Source: an uncultured Parabacteroides sp. (GTDB lineage: Bacteria; Bacteroidota; Bacteroidia; Bacteroidales; Tannerellaceae). Taken from it: a DNA stretch of 64,000 nt. The notes under the pieces were generated by a model. It had not been told where the DNA came from. It searched no databases and saw nothing but the letters and a program-made list of their open reading frames with translations. Each line of letters starts with the position of its first letter. The stretch's first letter is position 1. This document shows positions 32,811 to 41,296 of the stretch, piece after piece. The translations under genes were made by a program, and so were the position numbers. Location: contig CALCST010000025.1 in the NCBI GenBank assembly GCA_937894065.1, positions 1 through 64,000 on the forward strand. The letters are read 5' to 3'.

Positions 32811-32946
32811 ACAGTTTTTCATCGCAATGAAACTTTTTTTCCACATATTATGAAAATCTTTTTTCATATATTATGAAAATTATTTTTCATCAGCATGAAA
32901 ATTTATTTCCATATATTATGAAAAAAGTTTTTCACGACATAGAATT
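32811..32946. repeat. Tandem palindrome array, TTTTCATnnnATGAAAA type, about 23-bp period
   Basis: Five imperfect palindromic units follow one another: TTTTTCATCGCAATGAAA, TTTCCACATATTATGAAAA, TTTTTCATATATTATGAAAA, TTTTTCATCAGCATGAAAA and TTTCCATATATTATGAAAA, then a half unit (GTTTTTCACGACAT). Arms are conserved and centres vary. A related array lies at 59169-59250. Confidence 0.8.
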
Positions 32947-33012
32947 ACGATGAAAATATAATTGCCAGTATATTAACAATATATAGAAATTGTTTTTTTA
33001 CGCAAATACTAT

Positions 33013-33062
33013 AAAAAAAAATCTCCTTACAAAAGACGGATAGTTCTTCTGTAAGGAGATTA
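33013..33062 (-). terminator. Rho-independent terminator of katA
   Basis: ATCTCCTTAC (33021-33030) pairs with GTAAGGAGAT (33051-33060), with T8 following on the minus strand (33020-33013). Confidence 0.9.
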
Positions 33063-33109
33063 TATATGTTTCACAAACTGCTATGGATTCAGAAACAAGG
33101 AGGCAAATA

Positions 33110-34564
33110 TCAAATCTTGTCCAAAGAAATGCCTAAAGCTTTGGCAACGCCTTTGCCATAGTTTTCATCAGCTTTCATACAGTTTCTGATGTGGCGAATC
33201 TTTATTTCTTCAGGAATATCGCCCATTGCTCTCGCCGTATTCTCGAAAAGCACTTGCTGCTGTGCAGGAGACATCAGGCGGAACAAATCGCCCGGCTGTG
33301 AATAATAATCCGAGTCATCTTCCCTGAAATCCCACTGATAAGCTGCGCCGTCGAGTTCCAAAGGCGGTTCTTTATATTCTGTCTGGTGCTGCCATTCACC
33401 ATAACTGTTAGGTTCGTAACCGAGAGTCGAACCGTGATTTCCGTCCACTCTCATCTGTCCGTCACGATGATATATATTAAGGAAAGGACACTTGCTGCTA
33501 TTTACCGGAATCTGATAATGGTTTACGCCCAGGCGGTAGCGCTGTGCGTCGCCATAGGAGAACAATCGTCCCTGAAGCATTCTGTCCGGAGAGAAGCTTA
33601 TTCCCGGAACAACATTTGCAGGATTGAATGCTGCCTGCTCAACATCTGCAAAATAGTTTTCCGGATTACGGTTGAGCTCCATAATTCCGACCTCAATCAG
33701 AGGATATTGTTTCTGCGACCATACTTTGGTAAGGTCGAAAGGATTGAACGGGCATTTTGCAGCCTCTTCTTCAGTCATAAGCTGAACAAACATTTTCCAT
33801 CTTGGGAAATCGCCCTTTTCGATGCTTTCATACAAATCTCTCTGATGACTTTCGCGGTCCTTTCCTATCAGCGCTTCAGCTTCCTGGTCTGTGAGGTTTT
33901 TTATTCCCTGCATAGTGTGCAGATGGAATTTCACCCAAGTACGTTTGCCTTCTGCGTTGATAAAAGAGAATGTATGGCTTCCGTATCCGTGCATGTGTCG
34001 GTAAGAATAAGGAATACCGCGGTCGCTCATTGTTATTGTCACCTGATGCAAAGCTTCAGGAAGAAGAGTCCAGAAATCCCAGTTATTGCGTGCGCTGCGC
34101 ATATTGGTGCGAGGGTCACGTTTTACGGCATGATTCAAATCCGGGAACTTAAGCGGGTCGCGAAGGAAGAACACCGGAGTGTTGTTTCCCACCAAATCCC
34201 AGTTTCCTTCTTCTGTATAGAACTTCATAGCGAAGCCACGGATGTCACGTTCGGCATCGGCTGCGCCACGTTCGCCGGCAACGGTTGAGAAACGCACGAA
34301 AACTTCTGTTTCCTTGCCGACTTTTGAGAAAATGGCAGCCTTGGTGTATGCAGTGATGTCATTTGTCACAGTAAACTTACCGAAAGCGCCCGAGCCTTTG
34401 GCATGCATACGGCGTTCCGGAATAACTTCACGGTCAAAATGAGCCAACTTTTCAAGGAACCAAACATCCTGCAATAACATCGGACCACGACGACCGGCAG
34501 TTGCCACATTGTGATTGTCTGAAACGGGTGCACCTGATGCACTTGTTAGTTTATTATTTCCCAT
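33110..34564 (-). CDS. katA: Monofunctional heme catalase (small-subunit, clade 3 type)
   Basis: The 484-residue enzyme dismutates hydrogen peroxide. Catalytic His54 lies in ERRMHAKGSGAFG, the Asn of NNTPVFFLRDPLKFPD is present, and the heme-ligating Tyr is in RLFSYGDAQRYRLG near residue 335. The length matches small-subunit catalases and there is no C-terminal flavodoxin-like domain. A flavodoxin-family gene ends six bases upstream on the same strand, so the two are co-transcribed, consistent with oxidative-stress protection in a fermenting anaerobe. No OxyR site was recognised. Confidence 0.97.
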   Translation of the reverse strand: MGNNKLTSASGAPVSDNHNVATAGRRGPMLLQDVWFLEKLAHFDREVIPERRMHAKGSGAFGKFTVTNDITAYTKAAIFSKVGKETEVFVRFSTVAGERGAADAERDIRGFAMKFYTEEGNWDLVGNNTPVFFLRDPLKFPDLNHAVKRDPRTNMRSARNNWDFWTLLPEALHQVTITMSDRGIPYSYRHMHGYGSHTFSFINAEGKRTWVKFHLHTMQGIKNLTDQEAEALIGKDRESHQRDLYESIEKGDFPRWKMFVQLMTEEEAAKCPFNPFDLTKVWSQKQYPLIEVGIMELNRNPENYFADVEQAAFNPANVVPGISFSPDRMLQGRLFSYGDAQRYRLGVNHYQIPVNSSKCPFLNIYHRDGQMRVDGNHGSTLGYEPNSYGEWQHQTEYKEPPLELDGAAYQWDFREDDSDYYSQPGDLFRLMSPAQQQVLFENTARAMGDIPEEIKIRHIRNCMKADENYGKGVAKALGISLDKI

Positions 34565-34570
34565 ATAACT

Positions 34571-35005
34571 TCATTTTAAAGGTGAAACATTTGTAAATCT
34601 ATTTAATGCTAATTTATCTTCGTCTGTAAGAAATCCGGTTTTGGATTTCAATTCATAAACAGGAAAAGATTTAGGAATTGACAGAGCCTTTTTCATATTC
34701 GAAAACATACTTCCGGTACGGAACTTGTAAGTAGTAAATAATAATGTACGCTCCGGAGATATGACTCCTGCTATTTCCTTGCTGAATTCAACCCATTTTT
34801 GGTGAGGATGCTGATTGACGACAAACCATCCGCAAGTCCAGCAACCGGAAATCAGGAAATCTACTTCTTTAAGTTTATCCTTGTTGAAATCAGAAACAGC
34901 ACTTAAGCTGACACTGAAACCTTGCGACCACAGATACATTGCTATCTCACGAGCGTAAAAAGCTGTTTTCCCTTTATGACTGTAATACAAAACCGCTACT
35001 TTCAT
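34571..35005 (-). CDS. Flavodoxin-family protein, co-transcribed with katA
   Basis: I use the ATG at 35005 (144 residues, MKVAVLYYSHKGKTAFYAREIA); an in-frame ATG 42 bases upstream lies beyond the best -7 box (TACTTTTG, 35024-35017) and adds a poor N-terminus. The flavodoxin fold shows the first beta strand and phosphate-binding loop (YSHKGKT, residues 8-14), DFLISGCWTCGWFV near residue 50 and a Phe/Tyr-rich third strand. The FMN isoalloxazine loops cannot be assigned with certainty. An electron-transfer role in peroxide defence is inferred from the six-base gap to katA. Confidence 0.75.
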   Translation of the reverse strand: MKVAVLYYSHKGKTAFYAREIAMYLWSQGFSVSLSAVSDFNKDKLKEVDFLISGCWTCGWFVVNQHPHQKWVEFSKEIAGVISPERTLLFTTYKFRTGSMFSNMKKALSIPKSFPVYELKSKTGFLTDEDKLALNRFTNVSPLK

Positions 35006-35188
35006 AATCTTTTTTCCAAAAGTAGGAAGAGGTGCTGCTTCATACATTATTTTAATAACTCATTTTTCCGATAACATCTATAGGTTTTAACGATAAATAG
35101 AGCAAATGCATAGTTACCGGCTGTGGTGATTTAAACAGATTACTTAAAAAACTTCAACAAATACGTTGTTTTTCAAAAAATAATAAAT

Positions 35189-35196
35189 TACCTTTG
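35189..35196 (+). promoter_or_regulatory. -7 box of pheS
   Basis: TACCTTTG fits TAnnTTTG and is followed by the pheS ATG 30 bases later; a GTTG at 35165-35168 stands at -33 spacing (20 bases). The rest of 35006-35226 shows nothing else. Confidence 0.65.
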
Positions 35197-35226
35197 CCCG
35201 TCGAATATAAAAACATAAGGATTAAA

Positions 35227-36246
35227 ATGATTGATAAAATAAAAGCGCTACTCCAGGAAGTAGAAAATATAACAGCTGCAAATGCTGAAGAACTGGAAGC
35301 TTTGCGTATCAAATACCTCAGCAAAAAAGGGGAAATCTCTATGTTGATGAATGATTTCCGCAACGTACCGGCAGAACAGAAACGTGAAGTTGGTATGTTC
35401 ATTAACAAACTGAAGGAAACTGCTCAGAACAAAATAAACGAATTGAAAGAGGGTTTTGAAAATGCCCAGACTTCGAACGACGAGATTGACCTGACACGCA
35501 CTTCTTATCCTATCAACTTAGGAACACGTCATCCTTTGTCATTGGTTAAAAAAGAAATTTGCGATATTTTCGGTCGTTTGGGTTTCAGCATAGCTGAAGG
35601 TCCGGAAATTGAAGATGACTGGCATGTGTTCTCTTCTTTGAACTTCGCTGATGACCATCCAGCTCGTGATATGCAGGATACTTTCTTTATCCAGCATCAG
35701 CCGGATGTATTGCTTCGTACGCATACTTCATCTGTTCAGTCAAGAGTTATGGAAAAGCAGGAACCGCCTATCCGTATCATCTGTCCGGGACGAGTATACA
35801 GAAATGAAGCTATTTCATATCGCGCACACTGTTTCTTCCACCAGGTTGAAGCTTTGTATGTAGATAAGAATGTTTCTTTTGCAGATTTGAAACAGGCACT
35901 TTTGTTCTTCGCCAAAGAAATGTTTGGTGCTGAAACTAAAATCCGCCTGCGTCCATCATATTTCCCATTTACAGAGCCATCTGCCGAAATGGATATTTCA
36001 TGTAACCTTTGCGGTGGTAAAGGATGTGCGTTCTGTAAGCATACCGGCTGGGTTGAAATCCTGGGATGTGGTATGGTTGACCCTAATGTTCTTGAAAACT
36101 GCGGAATCGACAGCAAAGTTTATTCAGGATATGCATTAGGTATGGGTATCGAACGTATTACAAACCTTAAATATCAAGTAAAAGATTTACGTATGTTCTC
36201 AGAGAACGATATACGTTTTCTGAAACAATTTGAATCAGCCAATTAA
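35227..36246 (+). CDS. pheS: Phenylalanyl-tRNA synthetase alpha subunit
   Basis: I start at the ATG at 35227 (339 residues, MIDKIKALLQEVENITAAN), downstream of the -7 box, not at the in-frame ATG at 35194 that overlaps the promoter. The subunit binds PheT and forms the class II aminoacylation site. An N-terminal coiled coil (about 1-90) precedes motif 1 (HPLSLVKKEICDIFGRLGF), motif 2 (PIRIICPGRVYRNEA) and motif 3 (GYALGMGIERITNLKYQVKDLR). The gene for the beta subunit is not adjacent, as is usual in this phylum. Confidence 0.96.
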   Translation: MIDKIKALLQEVENITAANAEELEALRIKYLSKKGEISMLMNDFRNVPAEQKREVGMFINKLKETAQNKINELKEGFENAQTSNDEIDLTRTSYPINLGTRHPLSLVKKEICDIFGRLGFSIAEGPEIEDDWHVFSSLNFADDHPARDMQDTFFIQHQPDVLLRTHTSSVQSRVMEKQEPPIRIICPGRVYRNEAISYRAHCFFHQVEALYVDKNVSFADLKQALLFFAKEMFGAETKIRLRPSYFPFTEPSAEMDISCNLCGGKGCAFCKHTGWVEILGCGMVDPNVLENCGIDSKVYSGYALGMGIERITNLKYQVKDLRMFSENDIRFLKQFESAN

Positions 36247-36271
36247 AATTGCAACCTAAATCATTTTACCA

Positions 36272-36298
36272 CCCCGGACCACTAACCATGGTCCGGGG
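36272..36298 (+). terminator. Stable hairpin after pheS without U-tract
   Basis: CCCCGGACC and GGTCCGGGG pair perfectly around a 9-base loop 26 bases after the pheS stop. No T run follows, so it is either a processing or stabilising hairpin or a Rho-assisted end. Confidence 0.5.
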
Positions 36299-36355
36299 AA
36301 ACACACACGTAAAATGAATATGGTTGCCAGCTTGGCTTGATAAAACAGAAGAGAA

Positions 36356-36400
36356 ACTGATAGGTTTTTTATTGCAAATAAACCTGTCAGTATTTTTTTT
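36356..36400 (+). terminator. Terminator between pheS and nth
   Basis: CTGATAGGTTT pairs with AAACCTGTCAG with a GC-poor loop, followed by TATTTTTTTT. Its T-tract overlaps the -33 box of the nth promoter. Confidence 0.75.
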
Positions 36401-36428
36401 GTTTATTTGCGCCGTTTGTTTATCTTTG
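36398..36428 (+). promoter_or_regulatory. Consensus promoter of nth
   Basis: TTTG (36398-36401), exactly 19 bases, then TATCTTTG (36421-36428) match the Bacteroides consensus. The ATG follows 35 bases after the -7 box. Confidence 0.8.
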
Positions 36429-36463
36429 GATAAAATAGAAAAACAAACAAAAAGACGATAATC

Positions 36464-37105
36464 ATGCGCAAACAAGAACGATATAAAGGTATTCTTGAAT
36501 GGTTTCAGGCAAATGTGCCGACAGCAGAAACCGAATTGCATTATGAAAACCCTTACCAATTGCTTGTTGCCGTAATACTTTCGGCACAATGCACCGACAA
36601 ACGTGTCAACCAAGTCACCCCTGCCCTTTTCGAGGCTTTTCCCGAGCCGGAAGTTTTGGCAGAAAGCACTCCGGAAGTTGTGTTTGAATATATCAGAAGC
36701 GTTTCATATCCCAACAACAAAGCTAAGCATCTTGTAGGAATGGCAAAAATGCTTGTGGAGCAGTTCAACGGTGAAATTCCTTCGGACATAAAAGATTTGC
36801 AGAAGCTGCCCGGAGTTGGTAGAAAGACAGCAAATGTAATTGCCTCAGTAATATTTGACAAACCAGCCATGGCTGTGGATACTCATGTTTTCCGTGTTTC
36901 AAACAGACTTGGACTGACAAACAACAGCAAAACTCCGCTGGAAACGGAAAAAGAACTGGTAAAGAATATTCCCGAAGAACTTATTCCAATCGCACATCAT
37001 TGGCTGATATTGCACGGACGATATATTTGTCTGGCACGAAAACCAAAGTGTGAAGAATGTGGACTGGTGAAATGGTGCAAATATTTCATGAGTAAAAAAG
37101 GATGA
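36464..37105 (+). CDS. nth: Endonuclease III (DNA glycosylase/AP lyase)
   Basis: The 213-residue enzyme removes oxidised pyrimidines and nicks abasic sites in base-excision repair. The helix-hairpin-helix LPGVGRKTANVI contains catalytic Lys121, and Asp139 (VDTHVFR) is the second catalytic residue. The 4Fe-4S ligands Cys189, Cys196, Cys199 and Cys205 follow the classical C-x6-C-x2-C-x5-C spacing. The stop overlaps the start of the next gene by four bases, suggesting translational coupling. Confidence 0.97.
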   Translation: MRKQERYKGILEWFQANVPTAETELHYENPYQLLVAVILSAQCTDKRVNQVTPALFEAFPEPEVLAESTPEVVFEYIRSVSYPNNKAKHLVGMAKMLVEQFNGEIPSDIKDLQKLPGVGRKTANVIASVIFDKPAMAVDTHVFRVSNRLGLTNNSKTPLETEKELVKNIPEELIPIAHHWLILHGRYICLARKPKCEECGLVKWCKYFMSKKG

Positions 37106-37992
37106 AAGAATATGCAAAAGATATCATCATTGTTGTGCTAACCTTAATCTTAGCATGCATCTCCGTAAGCTACTTTTTCGGTTTCCTCAAAAAAGAGAAA
37201 CAAACGGAGAAAGAAGATATTTTTTGCCTGATTCCTGAAGATTATACATCTATACTTTCCGTAAACAAACCGGGACAACTGCGCCACATGGTGCTGGAAA
37301 AAGAAAACGGCAACTGCATTTTCCGCAAATATATTCCGGAAGTTTTCATAAAACTGATAATGTATTATGATTTCAAGTATATGCTATTGTCGTTCCACAA
37401 AGAAGGTGTTGTCTGTTATATTCAAGCAAACAACGGGAAAAGGAAAGAAATAGAAAGAATTATTTCGGAAAGTTTCCTTCCTTTCTATGCGCCTCAGGAA
37501 GAAAAGAAATATGGAATAGATTTCAAATATTATCCAAACGAAGGAAGTTCATTTCTTGGCTGTTATCATCACAATGGTCTATGGATTGCCAGTTTCAGCA
37601 AAAAGCTTCTGAATGATGTGGCACGCCGGCAGCTTGCCGGATATAAAGATGAGTCGGCAAATCCTATTTCAACTTCAAGGAAAGAATTCGATAATAAAGC
37701 TACTGCTAATTTTATTGTTCCGGCTAACGAATGGCATATGAAACTGGCGAAAGGCGATACTGTCATTTGGGAATATCCGTCTTCTACTATTAATATGGAT
37801 ATTTTCACCAGTGAAGGAAATCTGTGCTCGTTCTGCTCTTTTCCTTGCTCTGTGCCTAATGACAGCATATACACTTCGCTTGGAGATTCAATAGCCGGAA
37901 AATTAAAACTATATTTTCCGGACATCGAGTTAACTCCTCAAACTACATCCGACAGGAAACAGATATACATTACTTTATGTACTCCGTTGTAA
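37102..37992 (+). CDS. Membrane-anchored protein of unknown function, coupled to nth
   Basis: The 296-residue protein has one N-terminal transmembrane segment (about 8-28, IIIVVLTLILACISVSYFFGF) and a large extracytoplasmic beta-rich part (about 40-296) beginning IFCLIPEDYTSILSVNKPGQL. I do not recognise a family; the pattern of an N-anchored domain with repeated strand-rich modules resembles DUF3352-type proteins, but this is a guess. It is co-transcribed with nth (four-base overlap), and its 3' end overlaps the convergent MBL gene by 23 bases. Confidence 0.75.
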   Translation: MKEYAKDIIIVVLTLILACISVSYFFGFLKKEKQTEKEDIFCLIPEDYTSILSVNKPGQLRHMVLEKENGNCIFRKYIPEVFIKLIMYYDFKYMLLSFHKEGVVCYIQANNGKRKEIERIISESFLPFYAPQEEKKYGIDFKYYPNEGSSFLGCYHHNGLWIASFSKKLLNDVARRQLAGYKDESANPISTSRKEFDNKATANFIVPANEWHMKLAKGDTVIWEYPSSTINMDIFTSEGNLCSFCSFPCSVPNDSIYTSLGDSIAGKLKLYFPDIELTPQTTSDRKQIYITLCTPL

Positions 37993-38740
37993 GTTGCAAT
38001 CCGTCGTATGCAAAACTTACATTTTCGGGCAATAGTTTTTCTTCTTCGGCATGCAATCCCATACGATGACTTATATGCGTGATGTATGCATGCTTAGGCG
38101 CAAGGTTTGATATATGCATAAGCGCAGACTCAAGACCTTGGTGAGAAATATGCCTTTCATCTTTCCTCAGAGCATTTATGACTAAGATATCCAGGTTCTG
38201 CAATTTGGAATATTCACTCTCGGGCAAAGTCTTCATATCTGTTATATATGCAAAATTTCCTATACGGAAGCCGAGAATGGGCAAACGGGCATGCATAACT
38301 CTTATCGGGATAATTTCCAATGAACCGATATGGAACGGAGCTTCGGATATGTTATGCAGAACGAGGTTTGGAACTCCGGGATATTTATTCTCCCTGAATA
38401 CATATGGAAGACGGATTCGGATAGCCTCACAAACATTGGCTTCGGCAAATATCGGCATATCCTTGAATCTGCAGAAAGGACGTAAATCGTCCAAGCCGCC
38501 GACATGGTCGTAATGTTCATGGGTTAGCAGCACTGCATCAATCGGCTTGCTTATATATTTCAGTGCCTGGATATAGAAATCAGGGCCACAATCTATCATT
38601 ACGGAAGTATTTCCTTCCTCAATCAAAACAGACGAGCGAAGGCGTTTGTCTTTTGCGTCATTGCTTTTGCATACGCAACAGTCACAAAGCAGTTCCGGCA
38701 CTCCTGTCGAAGTGCCGGTTCCTAGAAATGTTATCTTCAT
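37970..38740 (-). CDS. MBL-fold metallo-hydrolase, PhnP-like
   Basis: The 256-residue protein has the metallo-beta-lactamase motif THEHYDHVGGLDDLRP (metal ligands His74, His76, Asp78, His79), with the later His residues supplied by HISHRMGLHAEEEKL. It resembles PhnP-type phosphodiesterases rather than RNase Z, given its N-terminal CDCCVCKSNDAKDKRLRSS zinc-binding segment, which is characteristic of PhnP. The start overlaps the murB stop by one base (TAATG), so it is translated as part of the murB transcript. Substrate unknown. Confidence 0.88.
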   Translation of the reverse strand: MKITFLGTGTSTGVPELLCDCCVCKSNDAKDKRLRSSVLIEEGNTSVMIDCGPDFYIQALKYISKPIDAVLLTHEHYDHVGGLDDLRPFCRFKDMPIFAEANVCEAIRIRLPYVFRENKYPGVPNLVLHNISEAPFHIGSLEIIPIRVMHARLPILGFRIGNFAYITDMKTLPESEYSKLQNLDILVINALRKDERHISHQGLESALMHISNLAPKHAYITHISHRMGLHAEEEKLLPENVSFAYDGLQLTTEYIK

Positions 38741-39750
38741 TATACAATGTATTTAACCTCTGGCATCAGTTCTATTCCAAAACGGTCGTTTACGGCAGTG
38801 CGGATACTTTCTGCAACCAGAGCAATTTCATCGCCGGTTGCTCCACCATAATTCACCAGAACCAAAGCCTGTTTCTCATATACTCCAACTTCACCATGAC
38901 GCTTGCCTTTGAATCCGCATTGCTCGATAAGCCAGCCTGCAGGAACTTTCACTTTTCCTTCCGAAACCGGATATGACGGTATTGTCGGATAAAGAGCTTT
39001 AAGTTTGTCGAATTGTTCAGCCGGGATAACAGGATTCATAAAATAGCTTCCGGCATTGCCCAGTTCCGACGGATCAGGAAGTTTTTCCCTTCGGATTGCA
39101 ATAACAGCATCGCGCACAGACTGGAGCGTTGGCTGAACATCTGAGAACTTCTCTTTCAACTGTCCGTAGTCCAAAGAGAAAGATTCTTTTTTAGATAATC
39201 TGATATTTACGTATGTTACGATATGCGGATCAAGATGCGGATTCTTGAAACGGCTGTTGCGATATGAATAATCGCAGTCGGAAACAGAGAAGCAAACCTT
39301 TTCGAATGTCAGCTGATTCCATGCTTCGACTGATTCTATTACATCTTTTATCTCAACGCCATATGCTCCGATATTCTGGACAGCAGCAGCTCCGGTTTCT
39401 CCAGGAATAAGAGATAAATTCTCTATTCCGAACCATCCTTTTGAAACAGCAAAGGCAACAACGTCGTCCCACAATTCGGCTGCGCCGACACGAATCACCA
39501 CATGATCGTCATCTTCACTCACAACATTTATTCCTTTTATTGCCGAATGAAGAATTATACCATTATAGTCGTTAATGAAAAGCAGATTGCTTCCACTTCC
39601 TATATGTGTAGAAAGACATTCCTGAAAATATTCGTCATGCAGAATCTTTTCCAGTTCTTCTTCTGTTTCATACTCCATAAACCAACGAGTCTTTACAGGA
39701 AGATGGAAAGTGTTATGTTGTTCCAATGAGTAGTTCTGTTCTATTCTCAT
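38740..39750 (-). CDS. murB: UDP-N-acetylenolpyruvoylglucosamine reductase MurB (type I)
   Basis: The 336-residue FAD enzyme reduces UDP-GlcNAc-enolpyruvate to UDP-MurNAc in peptidoglycan synthesis, the step after MurA. The N-terminal NTFHLPVKTRWFMEYE and LGSGSNLLF-like segment (THIGSGSNLLF) contribute to the FAD site. The later SLIPGETGAAAVQNIGAYGVEI and the substrate loop GNAGSYFMNPVIP (with the catalytic Ser) are clear. It is co-transcribed with the MBL hydrolase gene. Confidence 0.96.
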   Translation of the reverse strand: MRIEQNYSLEQHNTFHLPVKTRWFMEYETEEELEKILHDEYFQECLSTHIGSGSNLLFINDYNGIILHSAIKGINVVSEDDDHVVIRVGAAELWDDVVAFAVSKGWFGIENLSLIPGETGAAAVQNIGAYGVEIKDVIESVEAWNQLTFEKVCFSVSDCDYSYRNSRFKNPHLDPHIVTYVNIRLSKKESFSLDYGQLKEKFSDVQPTLQSVRDAVIAIRREKLPDPSELGNAGSYFMNPVIPAEQFDKLKALYPTIPSYPVSEGKVKVPAGWLIEQCGFKGKRHGEVGVYEKQALVLVNYGGATGDEIALVAESIRTAVNDRFGIELMPEVKYIV

Positions 39751-39783
39751 AATATTCTAGTTATAGTATCTTTGACTGCTACT

Positions 39784-40329
39784 TCATTTAACGACTTCTG
39801 ATATTTCTCCGCTAACCGAATTCATTATAAAACCACGGACAACAATATCCGAAGGAATAAGCGGATGGTGCTGAACCAAATCTACAGATTCTTTCACTGC
39901 ACTTTCTGTGTCGTCGAAACCGCTAAGCCATGATTCAAAGTCTATTCCGCAATAGCGCATCATTTCTATATGGTCTTCAGAAATGCCACGTTCCTTCATA
40001 TGCTTTATCATCATACTGCTGTCCATATGCTGAACGCCACAATCAGTATGGCCGATAATCATAACCTCTTCCACACCCAACTCATATATTGCAACCAAAA
40101 GGCTTCGGATTACACTGTCGAATGGCTGCGAAATAACACCACCGGCATTCTTTATAATTTTCACATCACCGTTGCGAAGTCCAAGAGCTGCTGGCAGAAG
40201 CTCTGTCAGACGAGTGTCCATACATGCAACTATTGCTATTTTCTTGTCAGGATACTTGTTAGTGATATATTTCTCATATCCTTTATTAGCTACAAACTCT
40301 TTATTGTACTTAAGCAAATCTTCTATCAT
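39784..40329 (-). CDS. Beta-class carbonic anhydrase
   Basis: The 181-residue zinc enzyme interconverts CO2 and bicarbonate. Ligands Cys36, Asp38 (CMDTR), His94 and Cys97 (HTDCGV) follow the beta-class pattern. It is compact, like the plant/clade-D type rather than the E. coli Can type. It lies 33 bases upstream of murB on the same strand, so read-through is possible, but no functional link is apparent beyond supplying bicarbonate for biosynthesis. Confidence 0.9.
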   Translation of the reverse strand: MIEDLLKYNKEFVANKGYEKYITNKYPDKKIAIVACMDTRLTELLPAALGLRNGDVKIIKNAGGVISQPFDSVIRSLLVAIYELGVEEVMIIGHTDCGVQHMDSSMMIKHMKERGISEDHIEMMRYCGIDFESWLSGFDDTESAVKESVDLVQHHPLIPSDIVVRGFIMNSVSGEISEVVK

Positions 40330-40366
40330 AATCGCAAATTTTCCGCAAACTTACAAAAAAAGAGGT

Positions 40367-40398
40367 ATTGCTTAACTTAAAAGGCTTTCTTATCTTTG
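40367..40398 (+). promoter_or_regulatory. Promoter of the yicC-gmk operon
   Basis: ATTG (40367-40370), 20 bases, then TATCTTTG (40391-40398); the yicC ATG is 18 bases downstream of the -7 box, so the leader is short. Confidence 0.75.
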
Positions 40399-40416
40399 CA
40401 AAAATTTTATAAAGCA

Positions 40417-41295
40417 ATGATACAATCAATGACTGGGTTCGGCAAGGTTACAGCCGAACTGCCTTCGAGAAAAGTAACCGTTGAGATCAAGGCTTTGAAC
40501 AGCAAACAGCTGGATTTGTCAACTCGTATTCCTGCTATCTACAGAGAGAAGGAAATGGCTGTCAGAAGCCTTTTGATGCAAGCTCTGGAAAGAGGAAAAG
40601 TTGAGTTTAGCATATATATCGAATCAATTGGAAAAGATTCTTCTGCTCAGATAAACCAGGAAGCAGTTGCAGGATATTATGCCCAATTGAAAGAGATTTC
40701 TGAAAAACTTGGAATAGAAAAACCTAGCAGCTGGGCTGAAATGCAACAGGTTTTGCGTTTCCCTGACGTAATCCGTACTGAAGTCGTTGAAGCCGACGAA
40801 GCAGAATGGAGCGTTGTGGAAAATGCCGTAAACCAAGCTATAAAGCAATTACAGGAGTTCCGAATTCAAGAAGGTGCTATGTTGCAAAAACTGTTTGGTC
40901 AGAAGATAGAAAACATTGCGCAATTGCTTAAAGATGTTGAGCCTTACGAAAATGAACGTATAAGCAAGATCAAGGCTCGCATATGTGACAACTTGGAAAA
41001 GGTGGCGGCTCAAGACTACGACAAAAACCGCTTTGAGCAGGAGATGATTTACTACATCGAAAAACTCGACGTGAGCGAAGAGAAGAGCCGCCTTGATAAC
41101 CACCTTAAATATTTCCTTGAAACTATGAACAATGGTCATGGACAAGGTAAGAAGCTTGGCTTCATCGCTCAGGAAATGGGACGTGAAATCAATACTTTGG
41201 GTTCAAAAAGCAACCATGCGGAAATGCAAAAAATAGTAGTTCGCATGAAAGATGAACTTGAACAAATTAAGGAACAAGTATTAAACGTATTATAA
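40417..41295 (+). CDS. yicC: YicC-family endoribonuclease
   Basis: I start at the ATG at 40417 (292 residues, MIQSMTGFGK is the family N-terminus), not at the in-frame ATG at 40396, which lies in the -7 box. The N-terminal YicC domain (about 1-160; VTVEIKALNSKQLDLSTRIP) and C-terminal DUF1732 (about 210-292; KKLGFIAQEMGREINTLGSKSN) are both complete. E. coli YicC is an RNase linked to stationary phase. It is followed by gmk after two bases, a very common bacterial order. Confidence 0.94.
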   Translation: MIQSMTGFGKVTAELPSRKVTVEIKALNSKQLDLSTRIPAIYREKEMAVRSLLMQALERGKVEFSIYIESIGKDSSAQINQEAVAGYYAQLKEISEKLGIEKPSSWAEMQQVLRFPDVIRTEVVEADEAEWSVVENAVNQAIKQLQEFRIQEGAMLQKLFGQKIENIAQLLKDVEPYENERISKIKARICDNLEKVAAQDYDKNRFEQEMIYYIEKLDVSEEKSRLDNHLKYFLETMNNGHGQGKKLGFIAQEMGREINTLGSKSNHAEMQKIVVRMKDELEQIKEQVLNVL

Positions 41296-41296
41296 T

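Larger units (their letters stand above)
32581..33109. other. 529-bp intergenic region between ileS and katA
   Basis: The right side of ileS holds its promoter; 32640-32800 is AT-rich with no recognised feature; 32811-32946 is a palindrome array; and 33013-33062 is the katA terminator. No coding frame of credible length or start is seen on either strand. Confidence 0.6.

Noticed and set aside
32811..32946. CRISPR array
   Set aside because: Units are palindromic, only about 23 bases, with no unique spacers of constant length and no cas genes nearby.
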